Source of the DNA: Hyphomicrobiales bacterium
Lineage (GTDB): Bacteria > Pseudomonadota > Alphaproteobacteria > Rhizobiales > Devosiaceae
DNA: 64,000 nucleotides
NCBI GenBank assembly: GCA_026981645.1
Contig: JALSII010000017.1
Coordinates: 1 to 64,000, forward strand
Direction of reading: 5' to 3'
Positions within the stretch are counted from its first letter, which is position 1, and each line of letters begins with the position of its first letter. This document shows positions 7,033 through 14,761 of the stretch, piece after piece. A model generated the notes under the pieces. That model saw only the letters and a program-made list of their open reading frames with translations, did no database searches and was not told the DNA's origin. A program made the position numbers and the translations under genes.

Positions 7033-8205
7033 ATGAAGACATATGATGTGGTGGTGATCGGGGCCGGGGCGGCAGGCATGATGTGCGCCATCGAGGCGGG
7101 CAAGCGTGCCCGCTCGGTGCTGATCATTGAGCACAACAAAAATGTTGGTGAAAAAATTCGCATTTCGGGAGGAGGGCGCTGCAACTTCACCCATATGGAG
7201 GCGAGCCACAAAAACTACCTCTCGGCAAACCCCAAGTTTGCCATTTCTGCGCTCAGCCAGTTCACCCCGCCTGACTTTGTTGCTCTGATGGATCGCCATC
7301 AGATTGCCTGGCATCAAAAAGCACAAGGGCAGTTGTTTTGTGACGGTTCGGCTCGGCAGGTCATAGACATGCTTGAGCAGGAGATGGATGGGGCGGGTGT
7401 CGAGGTCTGGACTGGCACCGAGGTGCGGGCACTTGGGAAACACAAGGACGGGTTTCTGGTGAGCGGTGCACAAGAAAACATCTCCTGTCAGTCGCTGGTT
7501 GTTGCCTGTGGCGGCAAATCCATTCCGAAAATGGGGGCGAGCAATTTCGGTTATCGTATTGCGGAACAGTTCGGCCTGGGGCTTGTTGAAGCACGGCCCG
7601 GGCTGGTGCCGCTGACGTTTGCTCCCTCATTTCTAAGGGAACATGCGCCTTTTTCAGGGGTTTCGGTGGAGGCGGTGGTGAGGTGCGAAAAAATATCGTT
7701 TCGTGAGGCACTTCTGTTTACCCACAGGGGATTAAGCGGGCCGGTGATTTTACAAATCTCCTCTTATTGGCGCGAAGGGGAGCACATAGAAATAGATATG
7801 GCGCCATGCGTTGATGTGCTTGCGGTGCTGAAGCAGGCGCGTCGGGAAAGCGGGCGTCAGAAGGCGGTGACGGCACTCAGCACCCTGCTGCCCAAACGGC
7901 TGGCGCAGATGGTGGCTGGGCCGGAGGGCGGGCGCTTGGGCGACCTGTCCAACAAAGTGCTTGAAACGATTGCCGAACGGGTTAAATGCTGGCGCATAAA
8001 ACCCACCGGAACCGAGGGATATCGCACCGCCGAGGTTACACTGGGTGGTGTTGACACGCTTGACCTTGACGCGCGTACTCTTGAGGCGAAAAAGGTGCCG
8101 GGGTTGTTTTTTGTCGGGGAGGTGGTGGATATCACCGGCTGGCTGGGCGGATATAACTTTCAGTGGGCCTGGAGTTCGGGCTATGCGGCGGGGCAGGTGG
8201 TGTAG
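7033..8205 (+). CDS. HI0933/BaiN-family FAD-dependent oxidoreductase
   Basis: This 390-residue flavoprotein has the N-terminal dinucleotide-binding motif VVIGAGAAGMMCAIEAGKRA (about residues 7-26), the family signature KIRISGGGRCNFTH (about 42-55), and the C-terminal FAD-binding segment GLFFVGEVVDITGWLGGYN followed by the last helix. These enzymes are annotated as NAD(P)/FAD-dependent oxidoreductases, and some reduce unsaturated steroid intermediates; the substrate here is unknown. The 41 bases that encode the end of the protein are repeated, in degenerate form, 116 bases downstream. Confidence 0.9.
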   Translation: MKTYDVVVIGAGAAGMMCAIEAGKRARSVLIIEHNKNVGEKIRISGGGRCNFTHMEASHKNYLSANPKFAISALSQFTPPDFVALMDRHQIAWHQKAQGQLFCDGSARQVIDMLEQEMDGAGVEVWTGTEVRALGKHKDGFLVSGAQENISCQSLVVACGGKSIPKMGASNFGYRIAEQFGLGLVEARPGLVPLTFAPSFLREHAPFSGVSVEAVVRCEKISFREALLFTHRGLSGPVILQISSYWREGEHIEIDMAPCVDVLAVLKQARRESGRQKAVTALSTLLPKRLAQMVAGPEGGRLGDLSNKVLETIAERVKCWRIKPTGTEGYRTAEVTLGGVDTLDLDARTLEAKKVPGLFFVGEVVDITGWLGGYNFQWAWSSGYAAGQVV

Positions 8206-8228
8206 GGTCACTCTCTTTCTTTTTTGCG

Positions 8229-8276
8229 CAAACCCTTTTTGGGTCAAAACCGGTTTCCACTTTTGTGCCGGGTTTG
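8229..8276. repeat. REP-like palindromic element (AACCGGTTTCCAC type)
   Basis: Outer arms CAAACCC and GGGTTTG are perfect reverse complements, enclosing the core AAAACCGGTTTCCACTTTTG. This core is typical of short intergenic palindromes found in many rhizobial genomes (from general knowledge). Related, more diverged elements lie near 29.77 kb and 34.66 kb. Confidence 0.6.
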
Positions 8277-8280
8277 TTGA

Positions 8281-8320
8281 GGGCCTGGGATTCGGCTACG
8301 CGGTGGGGCAGGTGGTGTGG
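8281..8320 (+). repeat. Degenerate duplicate of the flavoprotein gene 3' end
   Basis: These bases align with 8165-8205 at most positions, with one base deleted and the TAG stop changed to TGG. The copy would encode part of the last helix but is out of frame with any gene. It is a gene-end scar, either from a tandem duplication of about 116 bases or from a lost second copy. Confidence 0.6.
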
Positions 8321-8551
8321 GGCTGGCGGCAGGGCGGCATGACTTTTTTGCTGCGATTTCAAGTAAAAGTGATACAGGCCAAGGCCTCTTTTGAAGCCTG
8401 TTGTCCAAGTTTTACCGGAATTGGGCCACAATGAGGCATGGGAAGTCCCGGACTTGGGGGGACGGTGCGGGACAGGGAGTGTTTTTTCCGTGTCTGGCTT
8501 TTTCAACAACCTGAAACAAACAGTGTGAAGCACAAGGAACTCCTGAGAACG

Positions 8552-9277
8552 ATGAACAAAAGTACAACTGTTAAAAACCGGTGGACTGCAGGGTGGAAAA
8601 CCCGGCACCTGATTGTCATAGCTTTTGGTATTCTTGGCACATACGCGTTTCTTGAATCGCGGGCACAATGGTCGGAAATGCACCGCTGGAACCGGGCAAT
8701 CGGCGACATGAGTCTGGTGATGATTGCCATGTCTATGGCCATCGGGCCGCTGTCGCGCCTGTTTTCCATCTTTCGTGGAGCAACGCCCTGGCGGCGCGAA
8801 CTTGGTATTTATGGCGTGATACTGGCGGTTGTTCACACAGCCATCATTCTGGTGGGCTGGGTCAACTGGGATTTCTTCCGTCTGTTCGGGTATGAACTTC
8901 ATCCGGCAGGGGTTTACGTGATGGTGCAACAGGGGTTTGGCATGGCCAATGTCATAGGCATCATTGCTCTGGCCTACGGACTTGTGCTGGCGCTGTCGTC
9001 AAGCAACTGGAGCCAACGCAAGCTCGGGGGGCCGGTGTGGAAATTTCTGCAGCAGGGTGCCTATGTGCTGTGGATGCTAATTGTGGTGCATACGGCCTAT
9101 TTTCTTTATTTTCACTTTCAGGATTATCACCGCTCGGTGCCGGAGCCAAACTGGCTGCAGGTGCCGTTTGCCATTGTGGTTTCAAGCGTGGTGGCCCTGC
9201 AACTGGCAGCGTTCATCAAAACCTGGCGGCTGAGGCGCAACCGAACAGGTTCCGAGGAGCAGCCTCTGGCCGGGTGA
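8552..9277 (+). CDS. Ferric-reductase-like transmembrane protein
   Basis: From the ATG at 8552 the protein has 241 residues and about six membrane segments. Histidines in the second half of the helical core (ILAVVHTAIILVG and LIVVHTAYFLYFHF) are positioned as haem ligands in the ferric reductase/YedZ (MsrQ) superfamily. MsrQ passes electrons from the quinone pool to the periplasmic methionine sulfoxide reductase MsrP, but no msrP gene is beside it, so that role is not established. A GTG at 8525 is also in frame but lacks a ribosome-binding site. A strong terminator follows the gene. Confidence 0.8.
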   Translation: MNKSTTVKNRWTAGWKTRHLIVIAFGILGTYAFLESRAQWSEMHRWNRAIGDMSLVMIAMSMAIGPLSRLFSIFRGATPWRRELGIYGVILAVVHTAIILVGWVNWDFFRLFGYELHPAGVYVMVQQGFGMANVIGIIALAYGLVLALSSSNWSQRKLGGPVWKFLQQGAYVLWMLIVVHTAYFLYFHFQDYHRSVPEPNWLQVPFAIVVSSVVALQLAAFIKTWRLRRNRTGSEEQPLAG

Positions 9278-9330
9278 GGCCGGAAATGGTGCATGTTTGC
9301 ACTGGAATGATATGCCAAGTTTGATATCAA

Positions 9331-9366
9331 AAAGCCCCGGACTTTGTTGGTTCGGGGCTTTTTTTA
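9331..9366 (+). terminator. Rho-independent terminator after the ferric-reductase-like gene
   Basis: The stem AAAGCCCCG/CGGGGCTTT closes a 13-base loop and is followed by a run of T. It may also serve the convergent Lrp gene, because the A-run on the left gives a T-run on the other strand. Confidence 0.9.
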
Positions 9367-9444
9367 TGTACAGGGAGGGGCGGCCTGTTCATTTGCCGGT
9401 CGCGTTTTCAAGTTGGACAGCCGGGGCTGTTCAAAGGCGGGGCT

Positions 9445-9909
9445 TCAGGGTGAAAAAATGGGAAGCGGGCGCTGCTCCTCGATGGCTTCCATGGCAAAAT
9501 AGGAGGTGATGGAGTCCAGTTCGACTTCTGAAATGAGCCGCTGATAAACCTGATCGTAGCTTTCCATGTCCGAGGTCACGACCTTGAGCAGATAGTCGTA
9601 ATCGCCCCCGATACGAAAAAAGTCGATAACCTGAGGAATGCGCGAAACATGGGCGCGGAAGGTATCAAGCCATTCAGCGGAATGATGCCGGGTGCGCACC
9701 ATGACAAAAACCACCAACCCAAGCCCCAGTGCCTTTCGATCGAGTCGTGCGCTCTGGCCCAGAATGACGCCGCTCTGCTTCAGGGCCTGCACCCGGTTCC
9801 AGCAGGCATTGGCGGAAAGGTTCACTTTTTTGGCCAGTTCGCGCTGGGAAAGCGAGCCATCCTGCTGGATGGCTTTGAGGATCATTCTGTTTGTTTGGTC
9901 TAATTTCAT
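9445..9909 (-). CDS. Lrp/AsnC-family transcriptional regulator
   Basis: This 154-residue protein has an N-terminal helix-turn-helix (LDQTNRMILKAIQQDG, then LSQRELAKKVNLSANACWNRVQAL, about residues 3-44) and a C-terminal RAM/AsnC ligand-binding domain (about 65-145, with GGDYDYLLKVVTSD). It is transcribed away from the SufS-like gene, from which it is separated by 125 bases. This is the usual arrangement of an Lrp-type regulator and its target, and the ligand is probably an amino acid. The palindrome TCAAATTTGA at 9922-9931 in the shared promoter region is a candidate site. Confidence 0.92.
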   Translation of the reverse strand: MKLDQTNRMILKAIQQDGSLSQRELAKKVNLSANACWNRVQALKQSGVILGQSARLDRKALGLGLVVFVMVRTRHHSAEWLDTFRAHVSRIPQVIDFFRIGGDYDYLLKVVTSDMESYDQVYQRLISEVELDSITSYFAMEAIEEQRPLPIFSP

Positions 9910-9921
9910 TGAAAATTTCGA

Positions 9922-9931
9922 TCAAATTTGA
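9922..9931. promoter_or_regulatory. Candidate Lrp-family operator
   Basis: TCAAATTTGA is a perfect 10-base palindrome located 13 bases upstream of the lrp-type start, in the AT-rich region shared with the divergent PLP enzyme gene. Its assignment to the Lrp protein rests only on position and AT-rich symmetry. Confidence 0.4.
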
Positions 9932-10034
9932 ACAATCTTGTACTTTATAGCCAAAGAATTGGGCAAAAATCCTAGAATGTCAATGTAATATATCCGGGCA
10001 GGTAGGGCCGGGGAAACGAGCGGAGATCAGGGGC

Positions 10035-11519
10035 ATGAAACCGGAGTTTTTGGAGCCGGAGTTCGAGGCGTTCGGGGAAGAAATTTCCCATGGGGATGCG
10101 CTGGAGCGTCTGCGGGCCGGGCTGATCGGGGAGGGCATCGAGTTTGAAACGCCCTTCGGAAAGAAAAAAAAACTAGTCTATGCGGACTATGTGGCTTCAG
10201 GCCGGGCGCTGAGGCAGGTTGAGGAATTTATCAGCACCCATGTGCTGCCATTTTACGCCAATACGCACACAGAGGCCTCGTTCTGCGGGGCGCACACCAC
10301 CCGGTTGCGCGAGGGCGCGCGGGCCATCATCGCCTCTGAGTGCAATGCGCACGCCGACTATTCGGTGATTTTTACCGGGCCGGGGGCGACTTCTGCGGTC
10401 AACCGGCTGGTGGCTTTGTGCGGTATTGCCGATTTCGCGCCCGGAGAAGCAAGCGTATTTGTGGGGCCTTACGAGCACCATTCCAACATATTGCCGTGGC
10501 GCGAGAGCGGGGCTGAAATTGTTGAGATTGATGAGGCCGAATATGGCGGGGTGGACCTTGCAAAACTGGAGGCCGCGCTCAAGGCACGCGAAGGGCGGTC
10601 GCTGCTGGTGGGGTCATTTTCAGCCGCCTCCAATGTCACCGGCATCCTGACCGACACTGATGCGGTTTGCTCTGTGCTCCGGCGTTATGGGGCGCTCTCG
10701 TTCTGGGACTATGCGGGGGGCGGACCCTATCTTGACATCGACATGGGGCCGGACGCTGAAAGCGCAAAGGATGCCATATATTTTTCGCCGCACAAATTTG
10801 CCGGGGGCCCGGGGGCCAGCGGAGTTCTGATCGTGCGCAAAAAGATTGTCCGGGCGACAAAACCCACCTGGCCGGGGGGCGGCTCGGTCTCTTATGTGTC
10901 GCCATGGGACCATGACTATCTGACCTCGATTTCCGAGCGTGAGGAGGCAGGTACACCCAACATTATTGGCGACATCCGCGCCGGGCTGGCAATGCTGGTC
11001 AAGCGGGCGGTGGGCTGCGACTATATCAAAAGACGTGACGAAGAGCTGGGCGCGCGGGCGCTTGAAATGTGGAGAAAGACCCCGCGTCTGCGCCTGCTGG
11101 GTGCTGAAAACTGTGGCCGGCTGCCGATATTTTCGTTTCTTGTTGGCGATGGGAGCGGTGGCTATGTTCACCATCAGTTGATCACCCGCATATTGAGCGA
11201 TGTTTATGGAATTCAGGCGCGGGGCGGGTGCGCCTGCGCGGGGCCTTACGGGCATCGGCTGCTTCAGGTTGACAAAGGATATTCGGAGGATTTGCGTCAG
11301 ACCATCCGGGACGGTGAGGAAATGAAAAAGCCGGGCTGGACCCGGCTCAATTTCAGCTATCTCATGGACGACAAAACAGCGGATTTTATCGTGCACAGCG
11401 TTGCCCATCTGGCAGAGCACGCCTCAGAATATGCGGGCCAGTACGAGGGGGACGCAAAATCAGCTCAGTTCTGCCATTGTTCGGAATTGTCCCCGCATAG
11501 TAGCCAGCTTGTTGGCTGA
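10035..11519 (+). CDS. Class V aminotransferase-fold PLP enzyme (SufS/cysteine-desulfurase-like)
   Basis: This 494-residue protein has the full class V PLP core: EHHSNILPW at 147-155, the cofactor-binding aspartate in FWDYAGGGPY (223-232), and the Schiff-base lysine Lys254 in FSPHKFAGGPGASG. A Cys-rich loop GGCACAGPYG (near 397) sits where the catalytic cysteine of cysteine desulfurases lies. It is longer than SufS (about 410) and has no suf or isc neighbours. A stand-alone amino-acid-degrading or sulfur-releasing enzyme controlled by the divergent Lrp regulator is therefore more likely than iron-sulfur cluster assembly. ATG 10035 is the first good start. Confidence 0.8.
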   Translation: MKPEFLEPEFEAFGEEISHGDALERLRAGLIGEGIEFETPFGKKKKLVYADYVASGRALRQVEEFISTHVLPFYANTHTEASFCGAHTTRLREGARAIIASECNAHADYSVIFTGPGATSAVNRLVALCGIADFAPGEASVFVGPYEHHSNILPWRESGAEIVEIDEAEYGGVDLAKLEAALKAREGRSLLVGSFSAASNVTGILTDTDAVCSVLRRYGALSFWDYAGGGPYLDIDMGPDAESAKDAIYFSPHKFAGGPGASGVLIVRKKIVRATKPTWPGGGSVSYVSPWDHDYLTSISEREEAGTPNIIGDIRAGLAMLVKRAVGCDYIKRRDEELGARALEMWRKTPRLRLLGAENCGRLPIFSFLVGDGSGGYVHHQLITRILSDVYGIQARGGCACAGPYGHRLLQVDKGYSEDLRQTIRDGEEMKKPGWTRLNFSYLMDDKTADFIVHSVAHLAEHASEYAGQYEGDAKSAQFCHCSELSPHSSQLVG

Positions 11520-11528
11520 TCAATGCCG

Positions 11529-12653
11529 TTACATTTCAATCAGATGTATTCGTGCGCCTTTTTCACCTGCCCTGGAAATGGCGTGGATGACCTTCTCGAT
11601 TTCAAATGCGTCGGCCAGTGAGGGGTAGGCCTGTTCATCGTCTCTGATAGCGCTGAGCAGGGCATGGGCCTCGATGGTTTTGAGGTCATTAAAACCAAGC
11701 TGGTGACCGGGGGCGGGGCAGAACAAACCATAGGGGGGATGCTCGGGGCCGGTGAGGATTTTGGTGAATCCCTGTTCCGATTTTGGCCCTTCGTTCAGGT
11801 AGAGTTCAAGCTCGTTCATGCGTTCCTGATCAAAGCGGATCATGCCCTTGTCGCCGTGTATTTCAAAAGCCAGATAACATTTGCGTCCCCAGGCGGAGCG
11901 GGATGACGAGATCACGCCCTGTACACCGTTTTCAAAGCGCAACAGGGCGGAGGCAATATCTTCGTTTTCCACCGGTTTGGGTGGCTGGCTCTCACCGGCG
12001 GGCCGGGTTTTGTGCACGGTTTGCGTTTCGGCAACAAGGCTCTTGACCGGGCCAACAAGGTCGATGGCAAGGCTGACGAGGTGGCAACCCAGATCGCCCA
12101 GCGTGCCCAGCCCGGCCTCGGCTTTGGTGGCGCGCCATGTCCAGGGCAGATCCGGGTCGGCCTGATAATCCTCATCTACGAGCCCGCGAAAGTGAACAAT
12201 GCGGCCAATGGCGCCTTCCTTGACGAGTTTTCGGGCGTGGATGAAGGTGGGGTTGTGCAGGTAGTTATAACCGACGATGGTTTTGGCAGTTTTTGTGTGC
12301 GCGGTGACCATGCTTTGGGCATCAGCCAGCGTCAGGGCCATGGGTTTTTCACAATGAACATGCTTGCCTGCAGCAAGTGCGGCATTGACCATCTCAGCAT
12401 GCAGTTTGTTGGGGGTGGTGATGCAAACCATATCAACTGCAGGGTCATTCACGAGGGTGCGCCAGTCGTCAGTGGCGCGGGCAAAGCCGAACTGGCTGGC
12501 GAAGCGTTCAGCGTTTTGAAGCGGGGTGTCGCACAAAACTTCAAGGCGTGGCGCGGGTACGTCCCCGAAAACCGCCGCGACCGCGCCATAGGCCAGTGCG
12601 TGGGTTTTGCCCATGAAGCCGGTGCCGATGAGGCCGATGCCGATTGTGTCCAT
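11529..12653 (-). CDS. Gfo/Idh/MocA-family dehydrogenase, probably inositol-related
   Basis: The 374-residue protein starts with an NAD(P)-binding fold (GLIGTGFMGKTHALAYG, about residues 7-23), has the conserved VHCEKPMALTLADA motif (near 97-110) and a C-terminal alpha/beta domain with GTLGDLGCHLVSLAIDLVG. It starts two bases after the stop of iolG and is clearly in one operon with it, so a second inositol or inosose dehydrogenase (for example for scyllo-inositol) is a reasonable inference. It could also act on another sugar. The operon is transcribed away from the RpiR regulator gene. Confidence 0.82.
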   Translation of the reverse strand: MDTIGIGLIGTGFMGKTHALAYGAVAAVFGDVPAPRLEVLCDTPLQNAERFASQFGFARATDDWRTLVNDPAVDMVCITTPNKLHAEMVNAALAAGKHVHCEKPMALTLADAQSMVTAHTKTAKTIVGYNYLHNPTFIHARKLVKEGAIGRIVHFRGLVDEDYQADPDLPWTWRATKAEAGLGTLGDLGCHLVSLAIDLVGPVKSLVAETQTVHKTRPAGESQPPKPVENEDIASALLRFENGVQGVISSSRSAWGRKCYLAFEIHGDKGMIRFDQERMNELELYLNEGPKSEQGFTKILTGPEHPPYGLFCPAPGHQLGFNDLKTIEAHALLSAIRDDEQAYPSLADAFEIEKVIHAISRAGEKGARIHLIEM

Positions 12654-12655
12654 TT

Positions 12656-13663
12656 TTACAGACCCCCGATTTCTGCCACTGAAACGGCGCAGCCGGTCTC
12701 AATGGACTTCAGTGCCGCCTCGGCCAACAGCAGCGACATCAGGCCATCTTTGCCCGAGGGGGCAGGGGACTTGTCGTCGCGCACCACGCTGACAAAGGCA
12801 GCGATTTCAGCGGCATAGGCCTCCAGGTAGCGGGTCATGAAAAAATCATGCAAGGGGGGTCTGGTAAAACCATCGGCATTGGCAATTTCAATGGAAACCG
12901 GGCGCTGGTTTTCAGCGGAGACCGCTCCCAGGGAACCGTGCACCTCGATGCGCTGATCGTAGCCATAGGTGGCGCGGCGGGAATTGGAGATTGAGCAATG
13001 CCTGCCGGTTTTGGTGGTCATAATAACCGAAGCGCTGTCAAAGTCGCCAAGTTCGCCGATGGCCGGATCGGTCAGTACCGAGGCGGTGGCAGATACTGTT
13101 TCAATCTCCTCGCCAAGCAGAAAGCGGGCCATATCAAAATCGTGGATGGTCATGTCGCGGAAAATCCCCCCTGAGACCTTGATATAGTCGGCAGGGGGCG
13201 CGCCGGGATCGCGCGAGATGATCTGCACCATCTCAACATTGCCGATGCGGCCTTCGTCAATGGCCTGGCGCACGGCGACAAAGTGGGGGTCGAAACGACG
13301 GTTGAAGCCGACCATGAGTTTTGAGTTGTTCTCTTCCACTGTTTTGAGGCAGGTTCTGACCCGCGAGATGCTCAGGTCGATGGGCTTTTCACAAAACACC
13401 GCCTTTCCGGCACGCGCGAACTGCTCGATCAGGTCGGCGTGGGTGTTGGTGGGCGTGCAGATGACAACGGCGTCAACATCATCTGCCTCAGCAATTTCGT
13501 CGATGGTTTGAACCGCGCAGGCATAACTTGCACTGATTGCCTTTGCAGCGGCGGGGATGGGGTCCGATACTGCAACCAGTTCTGCATCGGTGCTGGTGTT
13601 TATGGCTTGTGCGTGGACTTTGCCGATGCGACCGGCACCCAATAGTGCGAATTTAATTGTCAT
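12656..13663 (-). CDS. iolG: Inositol 2-dehydrogenase (Gfo/Idh/MocA family)
   Basis: IolG oxidises myo-inositol to 2-keto-myo-inositol with NAD, the first step of inositol breakdown in the cytoplasm. The protein has 335 residues with FALLGAGRIGKVHAQAI at 5-21, CEKPIDLSISRV near 93-104 (conserved Lys), and the catalytic Asp/His pair in FRDMTIHDFDMARF near 168-181. The length and motifs match IolG. It is divergent from the RpiR-type regulator gene across 128 bases that carry symmetric operator-like elements, and it is followed by a second dehydrogenase. The start ATG 13663 has only a weak ribosome-binding site. Confidence 0.88.
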   Translation of the reverse strand: MTIKFALLGAGRIGKVHAQAINTSTDAELVAVSDPIPAAAKAISASYACAVQTIDEIAEADDVDAVVICTPTNTHADLIEQFARAGKAVFCEKPIDLSISRVRTCLKTVEENNSKLMVGFNRRFDPHFVAVRQAIDEGRIGNVEMVQIISRDPGAPPADYIKVSGGIFRDMTIHDFDMARFLLGEEIETVSATASVLTDPAIGELGDFDSASVIMTTKTGRHCSISNSRRATYGYDQRIEVHGSLGAVSAENQRPVSIEIANADGFTRPPLHDFFMTRYLEAYAAEIAAFVSVVRDDKSPAPSGKDGLMSLLLAEAALKSIETGCAVSVAEIGGL

Positions 13664-13732
13664 GGCTGGCTAACTTTGCTTGTTGCAGTCCGGCCCTTTT
13701 TGGATGTGCGGAGCCGTGCGATTGCTATTTCA

Positions 13733-13758
13733 GAACAAATATTCCAAAATCACGGAAT
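13733..13758. promoter_or_regulatory. Operator-like elements between iolG and the RpiR regulator gene
   Basis: The region contains GAA-N6-TTC (13733-13744) and, overlapping it, ATTCC-N8-GGAAT (13741-13758). GAA-N6-TTC has the same spacing as the core of the perfect dyad upstream of the inositol transporter operon and fits the GGAA-N6-TTCC type of site described for rhizobial IolR. Binding is inferred. Confidence 0.55.
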
Positions 13759-13791
13759 ACAGAACATGTCAAGAGAGGCAACACTACCGAA

Positions 13792-14616
13792 ATGAGCAAC
13801 CGGGCCGCACCACAATCCATTGATGAATATTATGCCCGACTGGGCGAAGTGCAGGGGTCGCTGCCCAAGCGTCTGAGGCAATGCGCGGATTATCTCAAGG
13901 ACAATCCCGATCAGATTGCGGTTTCAACGGTGGCTGAACTTGCTCTTGGGGCCGGGGTGCAGCCATCGGCCTTCATGCGCTTTTGTCAGGAGCTCGGGTT
14001 TTCGGGTTTTTCCGAAATGCAAAAGCTGTTCCGTTTTGAATATGCGCAAAAGCGCCCGGATTACAAAACGCGGCTGGCCAAGTTGCGCGAGCGGGGGGGC
14101 GACAATCCATCGGCGCTGTTGGCAGAGTTTGTGGAAGCGGGGCGCACTTCGCTGGAAAACCTGATGCACAGTGTTGATTCAGAAGCGCTTGATCGGGCGG
14201 TGACGGCGCTTGCGGGGGCGGAGACCATCCATCTGGTTGGGTTCAGGCGGGCCTTTCCGGTTGCCGCCTATCTCGCCCACGCACTGGAAAGAATGGGCAT
14301 TCGCTCCATATTGCACTCGGGCGTGGGCAAACTGGAATCCCAGCATATCCTGAGTCCGGGCGATGCGCTGATCGCTATAACCTTTGCACCCTATTCCACA
14401 GAGACCGTGGACTGGGCCAATGCCGCCCACGCCAGAGGCATCGAGATCGTGGCGGTCACGGACGAAAAAGCTTCGCCGCTTGCACGCCTGAACGCGCATG
14501 TTCTGGAGGTTTCCGAGATTGATGTTGGGGCATTCCGTTCGCTCTCGGCAACGCTGAGCCTTGCCATTGCGCTGGCCATTGCGGTGGGTGCCCAGCGCAA
14601 CCGCAGACAAAAATAG
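13792..14616 (+). CDS. RpiR/MurR-family transcriptional regulator (IolR-like)
   Basis: The ATG at 13792 gives 274 residues. An N-terminal RpiR helix-turn-helix domain (about 1-80; AVSTVAELALGAGVQPSAFMRFCQELGF is the recognition region) is followed by a SIS sugar-isomerase domain (about 115-250, with HLVGFRRAFPVAAYLAHALE and DALIAITFAPYSTETV). SIS domains in this family bind phosphorylated sugars. Located between iolG and the inositol transport and catabolic genes, it is very probably the inositol repressor, responding to a pathway intermediate. The long upstream extension of the frame overlaps the iolG start and has no ribosome-binding site, so it was not used. Confidence 0.88.
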   Translation: MSNRAAPQSIDEYYARLGEVQGSLPKRLRQCADYLKDNPDQIAVSTVAELALGAGVQPSAFMRFCQELGFSGFSEMQKLFRFEYAQKRPDYKTRLAKLRERGGDNPSALLAEFVEAGRTSLENLMHSVDSEALDRAVTALAGAETIHLVGFRRAFPVAAYLAHALERMGIRSILHSGVGKLESQHILSPGDALIAITFAPYSTETVDWANAAHARGIEIVAVTDEKASPLARLNAHVLEVSEIDVGAFRSLSATLSLAIALAIAVGAQRNRRQK

Positions 14617-14640
14617 AAAATATTGGTTGCATTATCGTGA

Positions 14641-14662
14641 AAATAGAATGTATGTTCTATTT
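14641..14662. promoter_or_regulatory. Perfect dyad upstream of the inositol transporter operon
   Basis: AAATAGAA and TTCTATTT are perfect 8-base reverse complements separated by six bases (GAA-N6-TTC core). The dyad lies 25 bases after the regulator's stop and about 100 bases before the binding-protein gene, a good position for repressor control of the transport and catabolic operon. Confidence 0.7.
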
Positions 14663-14761
14663 GAGGCCTTTTGCGAAAAGCGAAGGCTGCGGAAGGTCGC
14701 CGTTTTTTTCAGCTCCAATGTGCTGGAGCCGGGCGGCCACAAAATACCTAGGGAGAAAACC

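Larger units (their letters stand above)
8206..8551. other. Intergenic region with a palindromic repeat and a degenerate copy of the upstream gene end
   Basis: No intact gene is supported. The region holds a repeat element (8229-8276) and then 40 bases (8281-8320) matching the last 41 bases of the flavoprotein gene with one indel and a few substitutions. Confidence 0.6.

Noticed and set aside
13657-13791. N-terminal extension of the RpiR regulator
   Set aside because: It overlaps the iolG start and operator region; the ATG at 13792 gives a standard RpiR N terminus.
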